From JBLHRE01 sp047625765 (lineage in GTDB: Bacteria > Bacteroidota > Bacteroidia > Flavobacteriales > JBLHRE01), in assembly GCA_047625765.1 (NCBI GenBank), contig JBLHRE010000027.1:1-15631 (forward strand): a DNA stretch of 15,631 nt, written 5' to 3'. The notes beneath the pieces are model-generated. The model was not told where the DNA came from. It did no database searches and saw nothing but the letters and a program-made list of their open reading frames with translations. Shown here piece by piece: positions 6,747-13,363 of this stretch (positions are counted from its first letter, which is position 1; each line of letters starts with the position of its first letter). The position numbers and the translations under genes were made by a program.

Positions 6747-7207
6747 AACCCTGCGGGATGCTACGACACCATATACTAACCATTCTAAAAAAGCCAGCCG
6801 CAAATTTTAGCACATTTGGTTTTTGCCAAAGCAAATGTCCACCCTAAAAAATCAAAAGGGCTTGCACTACCCCACCGCCACTCCAATAGGTGTTTAAAAC
6901 ACTTTACATCTCTAAATACGATATGTTACATTGAACTTTTAAATTCAGCAAGCAATCTCTTTCTCAAAGAGATACAGCTGTGCAAACTCATACGGATATC
7001 CATTAGAATTATAGGATACTAAAAGCCTCCAAAAAATAACACATCCCTTTTTCAAAACAATTATTTTCTATATTCGGAGCAACAAAACCTTCTATTTCAA
7101 TTGATTCTCTCCGCCTTCTAAAATATTCATTTCGCCATTAATCCCCAAAGCTTTTTGAAATGAGGCTGCATTTTTAGTGATGTCATCGATCGAAAGCGAG
7201 AAATAAA
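6747..7207. other. Gene-poor region with hairpins and a minus-strand coding remnant
   Basis: No intact gene. A hairpin with stem ACATTTG (6812-6818) / CAAATGT (6832-6838) surrounds TTTGG...CCAAA. On the minus strand from about 7208 to 7009 two frames together read protein-like: FYFSLSIDDITKNAASFQKA continuing to MNILEGGE, then, one frame over, IEIEGFVAPNIENNCFEKGM to a TAA at 7009-7011. This looks like a frameshifted C-terminal piece of an unidentified gene; it is weak evidence only. Confidence 0.4.
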
Positions 7208-7695
7208 ATGAAGTTGGTGGGTAGTTCGGCACTCGTATTCAAAATTGTCAATACCCTAATAACCTTTAAGAACTTTGCTTGGTCTACTCTTATTTTATCA
7301 TTCAGTTTCTTAATAATATGGGGAATTGCCTTTTGGATATTAACGAATGAATTTCAAAAAGAGGCCTCTGAAATTCCGCTTCATGGTTTAGCGTATTGAA
7401 TGCGCTATTTATTATTACCCTTGCTCCCCTATTCTCTAAATGGTGGGAAAGCAAATACAAGCCAAGTGCCAATATGAAATTTGGTATTGGAATGTTCTGT
7501 TTAGGCTTGGGCATGGCGGCTGTGGCAATTGGTATGGAAACTGCAGGAAACCTAGGTGAAAGCATTGATAGAATCGCAGCAGAAAATAGCATGAGTTATT
7601 TCTTCTGGATTTTGACCTTTATTCCGGTGGCTGTAGGAGTAGTATCTATTGTATGTCAACCATTTATAAAAAAATTAATGCATGATGTTAAATAG
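7208..7695 (+). pseudogene. Frameshifted, deleted tail of a POT-family peptide:proton symporter
   Basis: Two adjacent open frames (7208-7399 and 7396-7695) are pieces of one gene. The first ends ...QKEASEIP. The peptide SWFSVLNALFIITLAPLFS is read in a frame shifted at about 7376-7381. Joined, they give EIP-SWFSVLNALFIITLAPLFSKWW, the typical POT/PTR2 motif IPASWFQSxNPLFIIIFAPxFA. A conserved PSANMKFGIGMFCLGLG segment follows, and the C-terminal end is FFWILTFIPVAVGV...IKKLMHDVK. About 100 residues expected between these (the HTLGELSLSPIG part of the family) are missing, as is most of the N-terminal two-thirds of a ~450-500-aa protein. The first ~40 codons do not clearly match the family. It is a dead di/tripeptide transporter. 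Confidence 0.65.
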
Positions 7696-7739
7696 ATGTT
7701 AATCAAGTAAATATCTTATGATATGCCCTAAGCTATGTC

Positions 7740-7763
7740 TACTTTTGTTTTTAGAAAGGAATT
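7740..7763 (+). promoter_or_regulatory. -7 box and ribosome binding site of the thioredoxin-fold gene
   Basis: TACTTTTG (7740-7747) matches the Bacteroidota -7 consensus TAnnTTTG. AGAAAGGAATT lies directly before the ATG at 7764 and serves as a Shine-Dalgarno-like site. No clear -33 TTG is seen, and the implied leader would be very short, so the promoter is tentative. Confidence 0.4.
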
Positions 7764-8294
7764 ATGAAGAAGATTGTACTATTTATTGCCCTTACGATCA
7801 TCACGCTGGGATTAAACGCTCAAGACGAGGGACATGTAAATTGGATGGGTTTTGAAGAGGCTGTAAAGCTAAACGAAAAAACACCTAAAAAGATTTTGGT
7901 TGACGTATACACAGACTGGTGTGGCTGGTGTAAACGTATGGATAAGGATACCTATATGCACAAGGAGATTGTTTCTTATATCAACAAAAACTATTACGCT
8001 GTTAAGTTGAATGCAGAGATGAAAGATACAGTTCGTTTTAAAGATGTCGTTTTTGTAAGTCAGCCTGGAGGGAGAAGAGCAACACACCAATTGGCAATTT
8101 CTTTATTGGATAGTAAAATGTCTTACCCTACAACCATTTTTTTGGACGAAAATTTTAACCTGTTAACTAGGGCGCCAGGTTATTTAGATGCAAAAAAAAT
8201 TGAGCCAATTCTACATTTTTTTAACACAAACAAGCATTTAGAGTTGCCTTACGTAGATTTTACAAAAAACTTTGAAAGTCGTATAAAACCATAG
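7764..8294 (+). CDS. Exported thioredoxin-fold protein (CGWC), probable periplasmic thiol oxidoreductase
   Basis: 176 aa. A signal peptide (MKKIVLFIALTIITLGLNAQ, cut after about residue 20) precedes a thioredoxin-like domain of the Thioredoxin_7/DsbD-gamma-like kind. The active site is WCGWC at 52-56 (Cys53, Cys56). The family's cis-proline is in SYPTTIFLD (Pro122). A short insertion with a GGRR turn (102-105) separates the two halves. The product probably reduces or isomerises disulfides in the periplasm; Bacteroidota carry many such small exported thioredoxins of unknown client. The start is supported by the signal peptide and an AAAGGAA site. Upstream is a dead peptide transporter and downstream a dead decarboxylase, so it appears to be a lone surviving gene. 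Confidence 0.88.
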   Translation: MKKIVLFIALTIITLGLNAQDEGHVNWMGFEEAVKLNEKTPKKILVDVYTDWCGWCKRMDKDTYMHKEIVSYINKNYYAVKLNAEMKDTVRFKDVVFVSQPGGRRATHQLAISLLDSKMSYPTTIFLDENFNLLTRAPGYLDAKKIEPILHFFNTNKHLELPYVDFTKNFESRIKP

Positions 8295-8317
8295 AGCAGC
8301 TACTTTTCTGTATGTGA

Positions 8318-8781
8318 GAAAAATTCCCGGTAGTAGAGATTAATATTTCACTTTTAGAAAGCCAAATGGCGAAATGGATTACGATGATTTTGAACGTATG
8401 ATAGAGTTGCACAGAAACACTCCGGTAATTGTTGTTGCTAATATTGGCAGCACAATGAAAGAAGCCTGTGATGATATCAAAAAAATAAAACGCATCATTG
8501 CATTAGTACATTCATTCCGATGCAGCATTGCCTGTTGTCATTAAAGCCTTATCAGACGATCATACTCCCTTCGATTTCGCAGATAGTACCGATAGTATAA
8601 CCATAAGTGGACATGCGTTTATAGGCAGCCCAATGTGGTAAAAGCAAAGTGGCAATTGGCTGCAGAAGAAACCATGAGCCACATTATATGTATGCCTAGT
8701 GTTACTAAAGAACAGATAGATGCGATTACAAAAGACATTTCAGAACTTGGGAATTTAGAATTCCCTAAAGAATCTGATTAA
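8318..8781 (+). pseudogene. Decayed PLP-dependent histidine decarboxylase (group II decarboxylase family)
   Basis: Pieces in different frames match the second half of bacterial PLP-dependent histidine decarboxylase. FPVVEINISLLESQ (8318-8359) is followed, after a shift, by PNGEMDYDDFERM and TPVIVVANIGSTMKEACDDI (to about 8500). A second shift near 8500 leads to YIHSDAALPVV (PLP-pairing Asp at 8519-8521), FDFADSTDSITISGHAFIGSPM and a TGG-TAA. After a deletion of several dozen residues the frame changes again to KWQLAAEETMSHIICMPSVT and the natural end TAA (8779-8781). In the active enzyme the SGHKFIGSP lysine forms the PLP aldimine; here it is Ala (GCG, 8615-8617). The N-terminal half is absent. 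It is clearly non-functional. Tyrosine/DOPA-type group II decarboxylases are the alternative, but NGEMDY, NIGSTM and the IIxMPxVTKE end fit histidine decarboxylase best. Confidence 0.75.
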
Positions 8782-8789
8782 ATGAAAAT

Positions 8790-8823
8790 AGGGGAATATC
8801 AGTAAATGACACTCCCCTTTTTT
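8790..8823. terminator. Possible terminator between convergent frames
   Basis: AGGGGA (8790-8795) pairs with TCCCCT (8813-8818) across a 17-nt loop and is followed by a T-run (8818-8823). It sits between the end of the decarboxylase remnant and the end of the minus-strand 67-aa gene. The stem is short, so confidence is modest. Confidence 0.4.
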
Positions 8824-9025
8824 ATCTTTTATACTCTTTCTTCATCGATTTAAAGAGTGCTTCATATTCCTTAAACCTATGCTCCCGAATGGGCCGTATT
8901 TTTGGTTCTGTTTCAAAACAAAGAACCAAACAAGGGCTAATCGTTTTGTACTTTTCGACATACTCATACCGCAGCAATTCCTGGTTTTTTATACGTTGTT
9001 TTATTTTGTTGTGGTATGGATACAT
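8822..9025 (-). CDS. Small conserved-looking protein of unknown function, 67 aa
   Basis: A basic, charged soluble protein: MYPYHNKIKQRIKNQELLRY, then EYVEKYKTISPCLVLCFETE, PKIRPIREHRFKEYEALF, and a KKEYKR tail. An AGAGGTAA site sits immediately before the minus-strand ATG, which supports translation. The Tyr/Arg-rich layout (NKIKQRI..ELxxYEYVExYK..CLxLxFxTxPxxRPIRxHRF) resembles small uncharacterised Bacteroidota proteins I recall, so I take it as a real gene rather than a shadow. There are no catalytic motifs, membrane segments or signal peptide. It may be an accessory nucleic-acid-binding protein, but that is only a guess from charge. It is flanked by two decayed genes, so it could also be a survivor from a lost operon. 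Confidence 0.55.
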   Translation of the reverse strand: MYPYHNKIKQRIKNQELLRYEYVEKYKTISPCLVLCFETEPKIRPIREHRFKEYEALFKSMKKEYKR

Positions 9026-9098
9026 TTACCTCTAATAATTGATCGATTAAGTGTACAAGATTTCAGGAGATCCGTTACAGAATTAACTTTTTTTCGAT

Positions 9099-9161
9099 AT
9101 TTCCCCTCGCTTTTTATTTCAAAAAGAGCAGTTGCTCAAAGAGGTTGAAGCTTTGTATTTA
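9099..9161 (-). repeat. Diverged copy A of the HPt-gene 3' end flanking the symporter
   Basis: On the minus strand this stretch aligns with 10813-10877. There is an exact 16-mer TAAATACAAAGCTTCA (9161 to 9146), then a clearly similar, gapped region (TTGAgcAAcTGCTCTT... versus TTGAagAAaTGgCTCTT...). The translation KYKASTSL / EQLLFEIKSEGK parallels KYKASPPL / EEMALVELIKQWEK of the kinase remnant. It is in direct orientation relative to copy B, and the two bracket the sodium:solute symporter. Confidence 0.5.
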
Positions 9162-9239
9162 AGCAGGTAATTTCTAAGTTCACTTGTTTACGATTTCGAT
9201 TCTAGGAACTCAACTTAAGAAAACGGTACAATTTCATTT

Positions 9240-10655
9240 CTAACGTTTCTTTAAAGATTGGATTCCTATAAAAATGACTGCCGAAGTTGAAACCCCAAAA
9301 ACATTGGCATCTAATCCATAAGGCAATGCTATTTCACTTAAAATAAGAATCAAGGTAGTTCCACCTCCAAATAACATGGCATACATTGCTGCAGTTGCCG
9401 ATGGTTTTTTCAAAAACATAAAACCCAAAACAGGAACAAACAATCCTGAAACCATAAAGGCATAAGAGTAGAGCATCAGATCCAATACATTTTGCATTTT
9501 GGTTGCTAGAATAATTGCCAATACACCAATGACCAAGGTTGCTAATTGGGAATACCGAATACCTTTTAGATTATCCTTTTTTATTCTTAATATGTCCGTA
9601 ATAAAATTCCCTGACGCTGCCATCAAACAACTATCGGCAGTAGACATAATTGCAGAAAAATATGAAGACATAAGCAGCCCCATTAATCCAACAGGGAAAA
9701 TATGTGTTAAAAGTAGTGGCAAGCCAATTTCTGGGTCAATAGGACTTCCTGGAGCATAACCTAACTCGGTAAACATTCCTTGTTCAAATGCCACTCTACC
9801 CAACAAACCCAAAGCAATTCCCATAAATGCCATAACTGGCCATTCGAACAAGCCTGCTATAAACCAAGCTTTTTTTGCCGATTTCTCATCTTTAGAGGCG
9901 TAAACTCTTTGATACAGCGTCATCCCTACAAACCAAATGGGAACAATGGTGATGAGCCAATTAACACATTGCACAAAGCTTATATTGGTAAGGCTTAGAA
10001 AACTTTCAGGTAAATACTGATTGATTGCCTCCCATCCTCCAACTTTAATAAAACCCAAAGGAATACCAATTCCAATAAGGCCAACCAGAAGAATAATCCA
10101 TTGTATGGTATCTGTAAAAATAACAGCCTTAAGCCCTCCCATTACAGTATAGCCAATAACTACAACTCCCATAATTAATACGGCATCTACAATTGTAATT
10201 GAAGGAAATGTTGCAGCGGCCAATTTCGCGCCAGCCAATACTTGTGAACTGGTAAAACCGATGTATCCAATCAAAGAAATAAGACCCGCTATAATCGCTA
10301 CTTTCTTATTGTAGAAGTGCTTTAACACCTCAGGAAAGCTCAAGAAATTATGCTTTTTAGCCAATGGATAAATAATAGGAATAAGAAAAATGGCACTAAT
10401 CCATGCTCCGATGATTCCTGTAAAAAGCATCCAGCTTCCTGATAGACCAATTAAAAAGCCTAGACCTCCCAAACCAATAGAAAAACCACCTCCTACATCT
10501 GTTGCAACCACAGATAAACCAATATGCAATGGAGTCATATTTCGACCACCAACATAATAGTCTTCTTGTGATTTATTGCGCTTCATAAAATAAATCCCAA
10601 CAGCAATCATCGAAAGCATATAGAGTATGAAAATGGAAATATCTATGATGTGCAT
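9240..10655 (-). CDS. Sodium:solute symporter (SSS family)
   Basis: A 471-aa inner-membrane transporter with about 13 hydrophobic segments, full length for the SSS/SLC5 family (PutP, PanF, vSGLT relatives). Diagnostic motifs are EDYYVGGRNM (31-40), ATDVGGGFSIGL (51-62), GGLKAVIFTDTIQ (173-185) and SSYFSAIMSTADS (330-342). The last contains the Ser/Thr pair of the Na2 sodium site (STADS, 338-342). It couples Na+ entry to uptake of a small organic solute such as an amino acid, sugar or carboxylate; the substrate cannot be assigned. The family signatures place the start at MHIIDIS. No neighbours share an operon. The gene is bracketed by diverged direct copies of a histidine-kinase 3' end (9099-9161 and 10813-10877), so it may have entered or been retained through recombination there. 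Confidence 0.92.
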   Translation of the reverse strand: MHIIDISIFILYMLSMIAVGIYFMKRNKSQEDYYVGGRNMTPLHIGLSVVATDVGGGFSIGLGGLGFLIGLSGSWMLFTGIIGAWISAIFLIPIIYPLAKKHNFLSFPEVLKHFYNKKVAIIAGLISLIGYIGFTSSQVLAGAKLAAATFPSITIVDAVLIMGVVVIGYTVMGGLKAVIFTDTIQWIILLVGLIGIGIPLGFIKVGGWEAINQYLPESFLSLTNISFVQCVNWLITIVPIWFVGMTLYQRVYASKDEKSAKKAWFIAGLFEWPVMAFMGIALGLLGRVAFEQGMFTELGYAPGSPIDPEIGLPLLLTHIFPVGLMGLLMSSYFSAIMSTADSCLMAASGNFITDILRIKKDNLKGIRYSQLATLVIGVLAIILATKMQNVLDLMLYSYAFMVSGLFVPVLGFMFLKKPSATAAMYAMLFGGGTTLILILSEIALPYGLDANVFGVSTSAVIFIGIQSLKKR

Positions 10656-10803
10656 CTATTCTATTTTTAATACTGCGAGGATAGGCTTTTTTATGAGAGG
10701 AGAGCATTTTCTTCACGCTAGACAAATAGAAAGCGGTGACATCTTATTTCATAAGGTCATTGGATACTGAAAAGGCATGCTGGATGGTGAATTGTTAATC
10801 GCC

Positions 10804-11133
10804 CTATATTATCTTTTCCCACTGCTTTATTAGTTCAACAAGAGCCATTTCTTCAAGGGGGTGAAGCTTTGTATTTAGCCGATAAGGCTCTGCATATCTT
10901 TTGATTCTAATGCAAGCACATTCATTTTCTCAATTAGTTCCGAAAGTTTAGATGCTCCAATATATTTTGCTGACGGAATGAATTTGTGTGTTTGTTCTTG
11001 GATCACTTTATAGTTTTCAATTTTGATAGCGGCATCTATATGTTTTAGATTTGTAGGGGCTTGTAACAGAAAAGGTGGAACCCTTATCCATAATACTGGT
11101 AACCGCATTGATAATTAAACGTAACAAACTAAG
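10804..11133 (-). pseudogene. Remnant of a hybrid histidine kinase (HATPase end fused to HPt domain)
   Basis: On the minus strand, one frame reads LSLLRLIINAVTSIMDKGST then FSVTSPYKS, matching the last part of a HATPase domain (GLSIxKRLI..., then GKGSTFSVTIPYK). After a shift the next frame reads LKHIDAAIKIENYKVIQE then THKFIPSAKYIGASKLSEL, an HPt domain with the phosphorylatable His (codon 10986-10988) in the xHKxxPSxxYIGA box. A further shift near 10880 leads through LSAKYKASPPL to EEMALVELIKQWEKII and a TAG at 10804-10806. The receiver domain normally found between kinase and HPt is absent, as are all N-terminal sensor parts. This is a dead phosphorelay kinase. HPt boxes of this kind occur in two-component hybrid kinases of Bacteroidota. 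Confidence 0.65.
10813..10877 (-). repeat. Diverged copy B of the HPt-gene 3' end flanking the symporter
   Basis: Lies inside the hybrid-kinase remnant. It shares the exact 16-mer (10862-10877) and a diverged ~50 bp with copy A at 9099-9161, in the same orientation. Together they bracket the symporter gene. Confidence 0.5.
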
Positions 11134-11222
11134 AACGTGCAGTATAGCTAGAATCGTATTTCCATCAATTAAGGAATAGACCTATTAGAATACAAAAAAA
11201 CAGTCCTGATATAGAATTCGAT

Positions 11223-11885
11223 TTATGATTTGGAGGTAGTCTTTTGGAGTGATGAGCTACGTTTCAGTTTCAAAGACCAAAAAGAAATATAAGCACCACC
11301 AACAAGCCCTGGAACAAACCAGTTCCAAATGCCCGGTAATATTTGGCTCACTACAAAAAAGGCGGTAACAGCTGCAATGTACCCTCCTATCATTTTGCCC
11401 AAGTGCATCTTCAACCATTTTTTCTGGAGGGTCGCACTATCCTTATATGCCCTAAGGTCTTGCATACCAAAAAGCAATCCAACCAAACCAAAAACCAATA
11501 AAACCATGTTGAGTTTGCCATGTAAAAGAACAGGATACAAAATCATTGCTATACCCGTAATTATTATGGTGTATGAAATTATTTTATCCCATTTCAAATC
11601 AAATTTGGCTTGTTTGAAACGTAGACTTCTGTATCCTCCCACGATAAAATAACAACTAAAGACACCTATAGAAAACAAAAACGGACTGTGATGCTTGGGC
11701 ATTACTGCGACCGCCAAAGACAAAAATGCAGAGATCAAAAGGGTATAATAAAACACCTTCCCAGATTTTTTATGGAGCTTCCCACCTTTCTTAACAATCA
11801 GTGCTATTCCGCCAGTTAAAAGCGCAAAACCACCAAAGGTAGCGTGAATGTATATTAAGGTATGGGCAATTTGATCAAGATCCAT
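11223..11885 (-). CDS. DUF2306-like predicted membrane protein
   Basis: 220 aa with about seven hydrophobic segments and no signal peptide cleavage. The N-terminal pattern IYIHATFGGFALLTGGIALI followed by KKGGKLHKKSGKVFY (His14, His38) is typical of DUF2306-type membrane proteins. A second conserved element, KKWLKMHLGKMIGGYIAAVTAF (His161), is near residue 156. The spaced intramembrane histidines recall heme- or metal-binding membrane proteins, but the function of the family is not established. The C-terminal tail is Ser/Thr/Lys-rich. The minus-strand ATG at 11885 gives the complete first helix. It is monocistronic here; upstream lies a short non-coding stretch and downstream the kinase remnant. 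Confidence 0.75.
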   Translation of the reverse strand: MDLDQIAHTLIYIHATFGGFALLTGGIALIVKKGGKLHKKSGKVFYYTLLISAFLSLAVAVMPKHHSPFLFSIGVFSCYFIVGGYRSLRFKQAKFDLKWDKIISYTIIITGIAMILYPVLLHGKLNMVLLVFGLVGLLFGMQDLRAYKDSATLQKKWLKMHLGKMIGGYIAAVTAFFVVSQILPGIWNWFVPGLVGGAYISFWSLKLKRSSSLQKTTSKS

Positions 11886-12089
11886 TTATAGCTGTTTTTA
11901 GTAAGGGTGGGAATATAGAAATATCTTATAGTTTAAATTAGCTGCTAGAATTGCCAAGCTTTGAGTAAAGGCTTCCAACTACGCAATCCCAGCAGAATCA
12001 TAAAGACTCCTATGAACTTTAGTTTTTTCATGCTTCGCTTTTTTTGAAAGGATAATTTAAAATTAGATGTGGTGGAACGATAATACAGT

Positions 12090-12116
12090 AAAAAGGCGCA
12101 GACATTGCCTGCGCCT
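12090..12116 (-). terminator. Rho-independent terminator of the secreted hydrolase gene
   Basis: On the minus strand, AGGCGCAG-GCAATGT-CTGCGCCT forms an 8-bp GC-rich stem with a 7-nt loop, followed by a short T-run (+ strand A-tract 12090-12094). It begins 22 bp after the stop codon of the hydrolase gene. Confidence 0.85.
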
Positions 12117-12138
12117 AATGTAGTATATGTTTTAGCCA

Positions 12139-13266
12139 CTACTCCTTAACCAAACGTTTTACAGCAATGCCTGTAGTAGTCTCTACCTTAACATGGTAAA
12201 CACCCACTGGCAAATTAGCAATAGAAATCTCTAAGTTTTGAGTAGCCGTTTCGTTTAACAAAAGAACTCCTTTGTTATCGTAAAGCGCAACAGTAAACGC
12301 TTGATTCTCTGCCAAGTTAATCTGCACTTTTTCTGAAGCCGGATTTGGAAATAATGTAATCGCCAATTCGGGAATACTCGATTCTGAAATACTTACACTA
12401 CTTGGATTTGGATGTGTTTGTGCGCTTAGGAATTCCCAAATTTTATCGGTGTAGCTGATATCGTTGTTTGGTTTAAACAACCATTCGTGGGCCGCCCCTA
12501 TAGCTTTGTAGAACATTATTTCAGCCCCATTGGCACAGTCGGTAAAATGGTAACGCACCACCGCAATACTATCTCCTGGCACGGTATCTTCAAAATCTAA
12601 GGTGTCTACAGCAGCCGTACAGGTATTGTTGGTTTTCCAGAAATCCAACAAAGCTTCGGCATCGTTACCATATAAGTTTCCAGAATATGATACGGTCTCG
12701 TCTGCCGTGCCATGAAAATGCGCTGCTGGTACTGCACGGCCTGGTTCACATGTAATGCCCGAACCTATAGTTCCTGCAACAGATGCAATTGCGGAAACAC
12801 GCCAATTCAGTTCACAAGCCAAACGGTTAGACATAAATCCACCCATAGAAAAACCTGTCGCATATATTTTTGCTTGGTCTATATTGTACAAAGTCGAAGC
12901 TTCGTCAATCAACGCACGAATAAAACCTACATCATTTACATCGGCATTTAAGGTAATTCCAAAAGCTCCTGCCCCGCTGTTCCAAGCACTAGAATTGGTA
13001 AGGTTGTCCACTAATGCTTGCGGTGTAATCACAATAAAATCCTCTATTTCTGCTAATTGCTGGAACCCAACATTTTTAAAGTTGTTCATATTGTCTCCCA
13101 AACCGTGCAGCGAGATCAACAATGGCACGGCAGTCGAACCATCATAAACAGAAGGTATATATTCTATGTAGGTTCTATCTACATCATCAAAATTCATTGT
13201 TTTGCTCGTTTCTTGCGCAACAGACAAAATGGGAAGTGCCAATAAGGCTAGTAATACTTGTTTCAT
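12139..13266 (-). CDS. Type IX-secreted PHB-depolymerase/feruloyl-esterase-like hydrolase
   Basis: A 375-aa secreted alpha/beta hydrolase. The signal peptide MKQVLLALLALPILSVAQ is followed by the catalytic domain (about 25-285). Landmarks are LLISLHGLGDN (49-59, oxyanion region), the nucleophile elbow GFSMGG (138-143, Ser140), HGTADE (185-190, Asp189) and GAAHEW (257-262, His260), giving a full Ser-Asp-His triad. This is the LpqC/polyhydroxybutyrate-depolymerase/feruloyl-esterase family, which cleaves polyester or plant-wall ester bonds. After a Ser-rich linker (286-300) comes a type IX secretion C-terminal sorting domain (about 303-375) with LFPNPASEKVQI, YDNKGVLLLNE and LPVGVYHVKVETTTGIAVKRLVKE. 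It is therefore sent across the outer membrane and surface-anchored or released. It is divergent from the NhaC gene across a 97-bp gap that must hold both promoters, and it ends at a strong terminator. Confidence 0.92.
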   Translation of the reverse strand: MKQVLLALLALPILSVAQETSKTMNFDDVDRTYIEYIPSVYDGSTAVPLLISLHGLGDNMNNFKNVGFQQLAEIEDFIVITPQALVDNLTNSSAWNSGAGAFGITLNADVNDVGFIRALIDEASTLYNIDQAKIYATGFSMGGFMSNRLACELNWRVSAIASVAGTIGSGITCEPGRAVPAAHFHGTADETVSYSGNLYGNDAEALLDFWKTNNTCTAAVDTLDFEDTVPGDSIAVVRYHFTDCANGAEIMFYKAIGAAHEWLFKPNNDISYTDKIWEFLSAQTHPNPSSVSISESSIPELAITLFPNPASEKVQINLAENQAFTVALYDNKGVLLLNETATQNLEISIANLPVGVYHVKVETTTGIAVKRLVKE

Positions 13267-13363
13267 AGGTCGTTCTAATTTTCAGCAATTTAATAGAATT
13301 TCTAAAACTTATAGAAACTAGGTTTTTTTGTACATTCCGCGTTAAATAAAAAAAACCTTCTTG

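Noticed and set aside
6652..6834. 60-codon minus-strand frame over the hairpin cluster
   Set aside because: It is antisense to the 35-bp repeat and hairpins; low-complexity Leu/Phe composition fits a shadow of structured non-coding DNA.
11945..12031. 28-codon minus-strand frame MKKLKFIGVFMILLGLRSWK... (and a longer 64-codon version to 12139)
   Set aside because: It lies after the hydrolase terminator, has no ribosome site, and the longer version starts inside the terminator region; too little support for a gene.
12755..13147. 130-codon plus-strand frame inside the hydrolase gene
   Set aside because: Fully antisense to a well-supported secreted hydrolase with triad and sorting domain.
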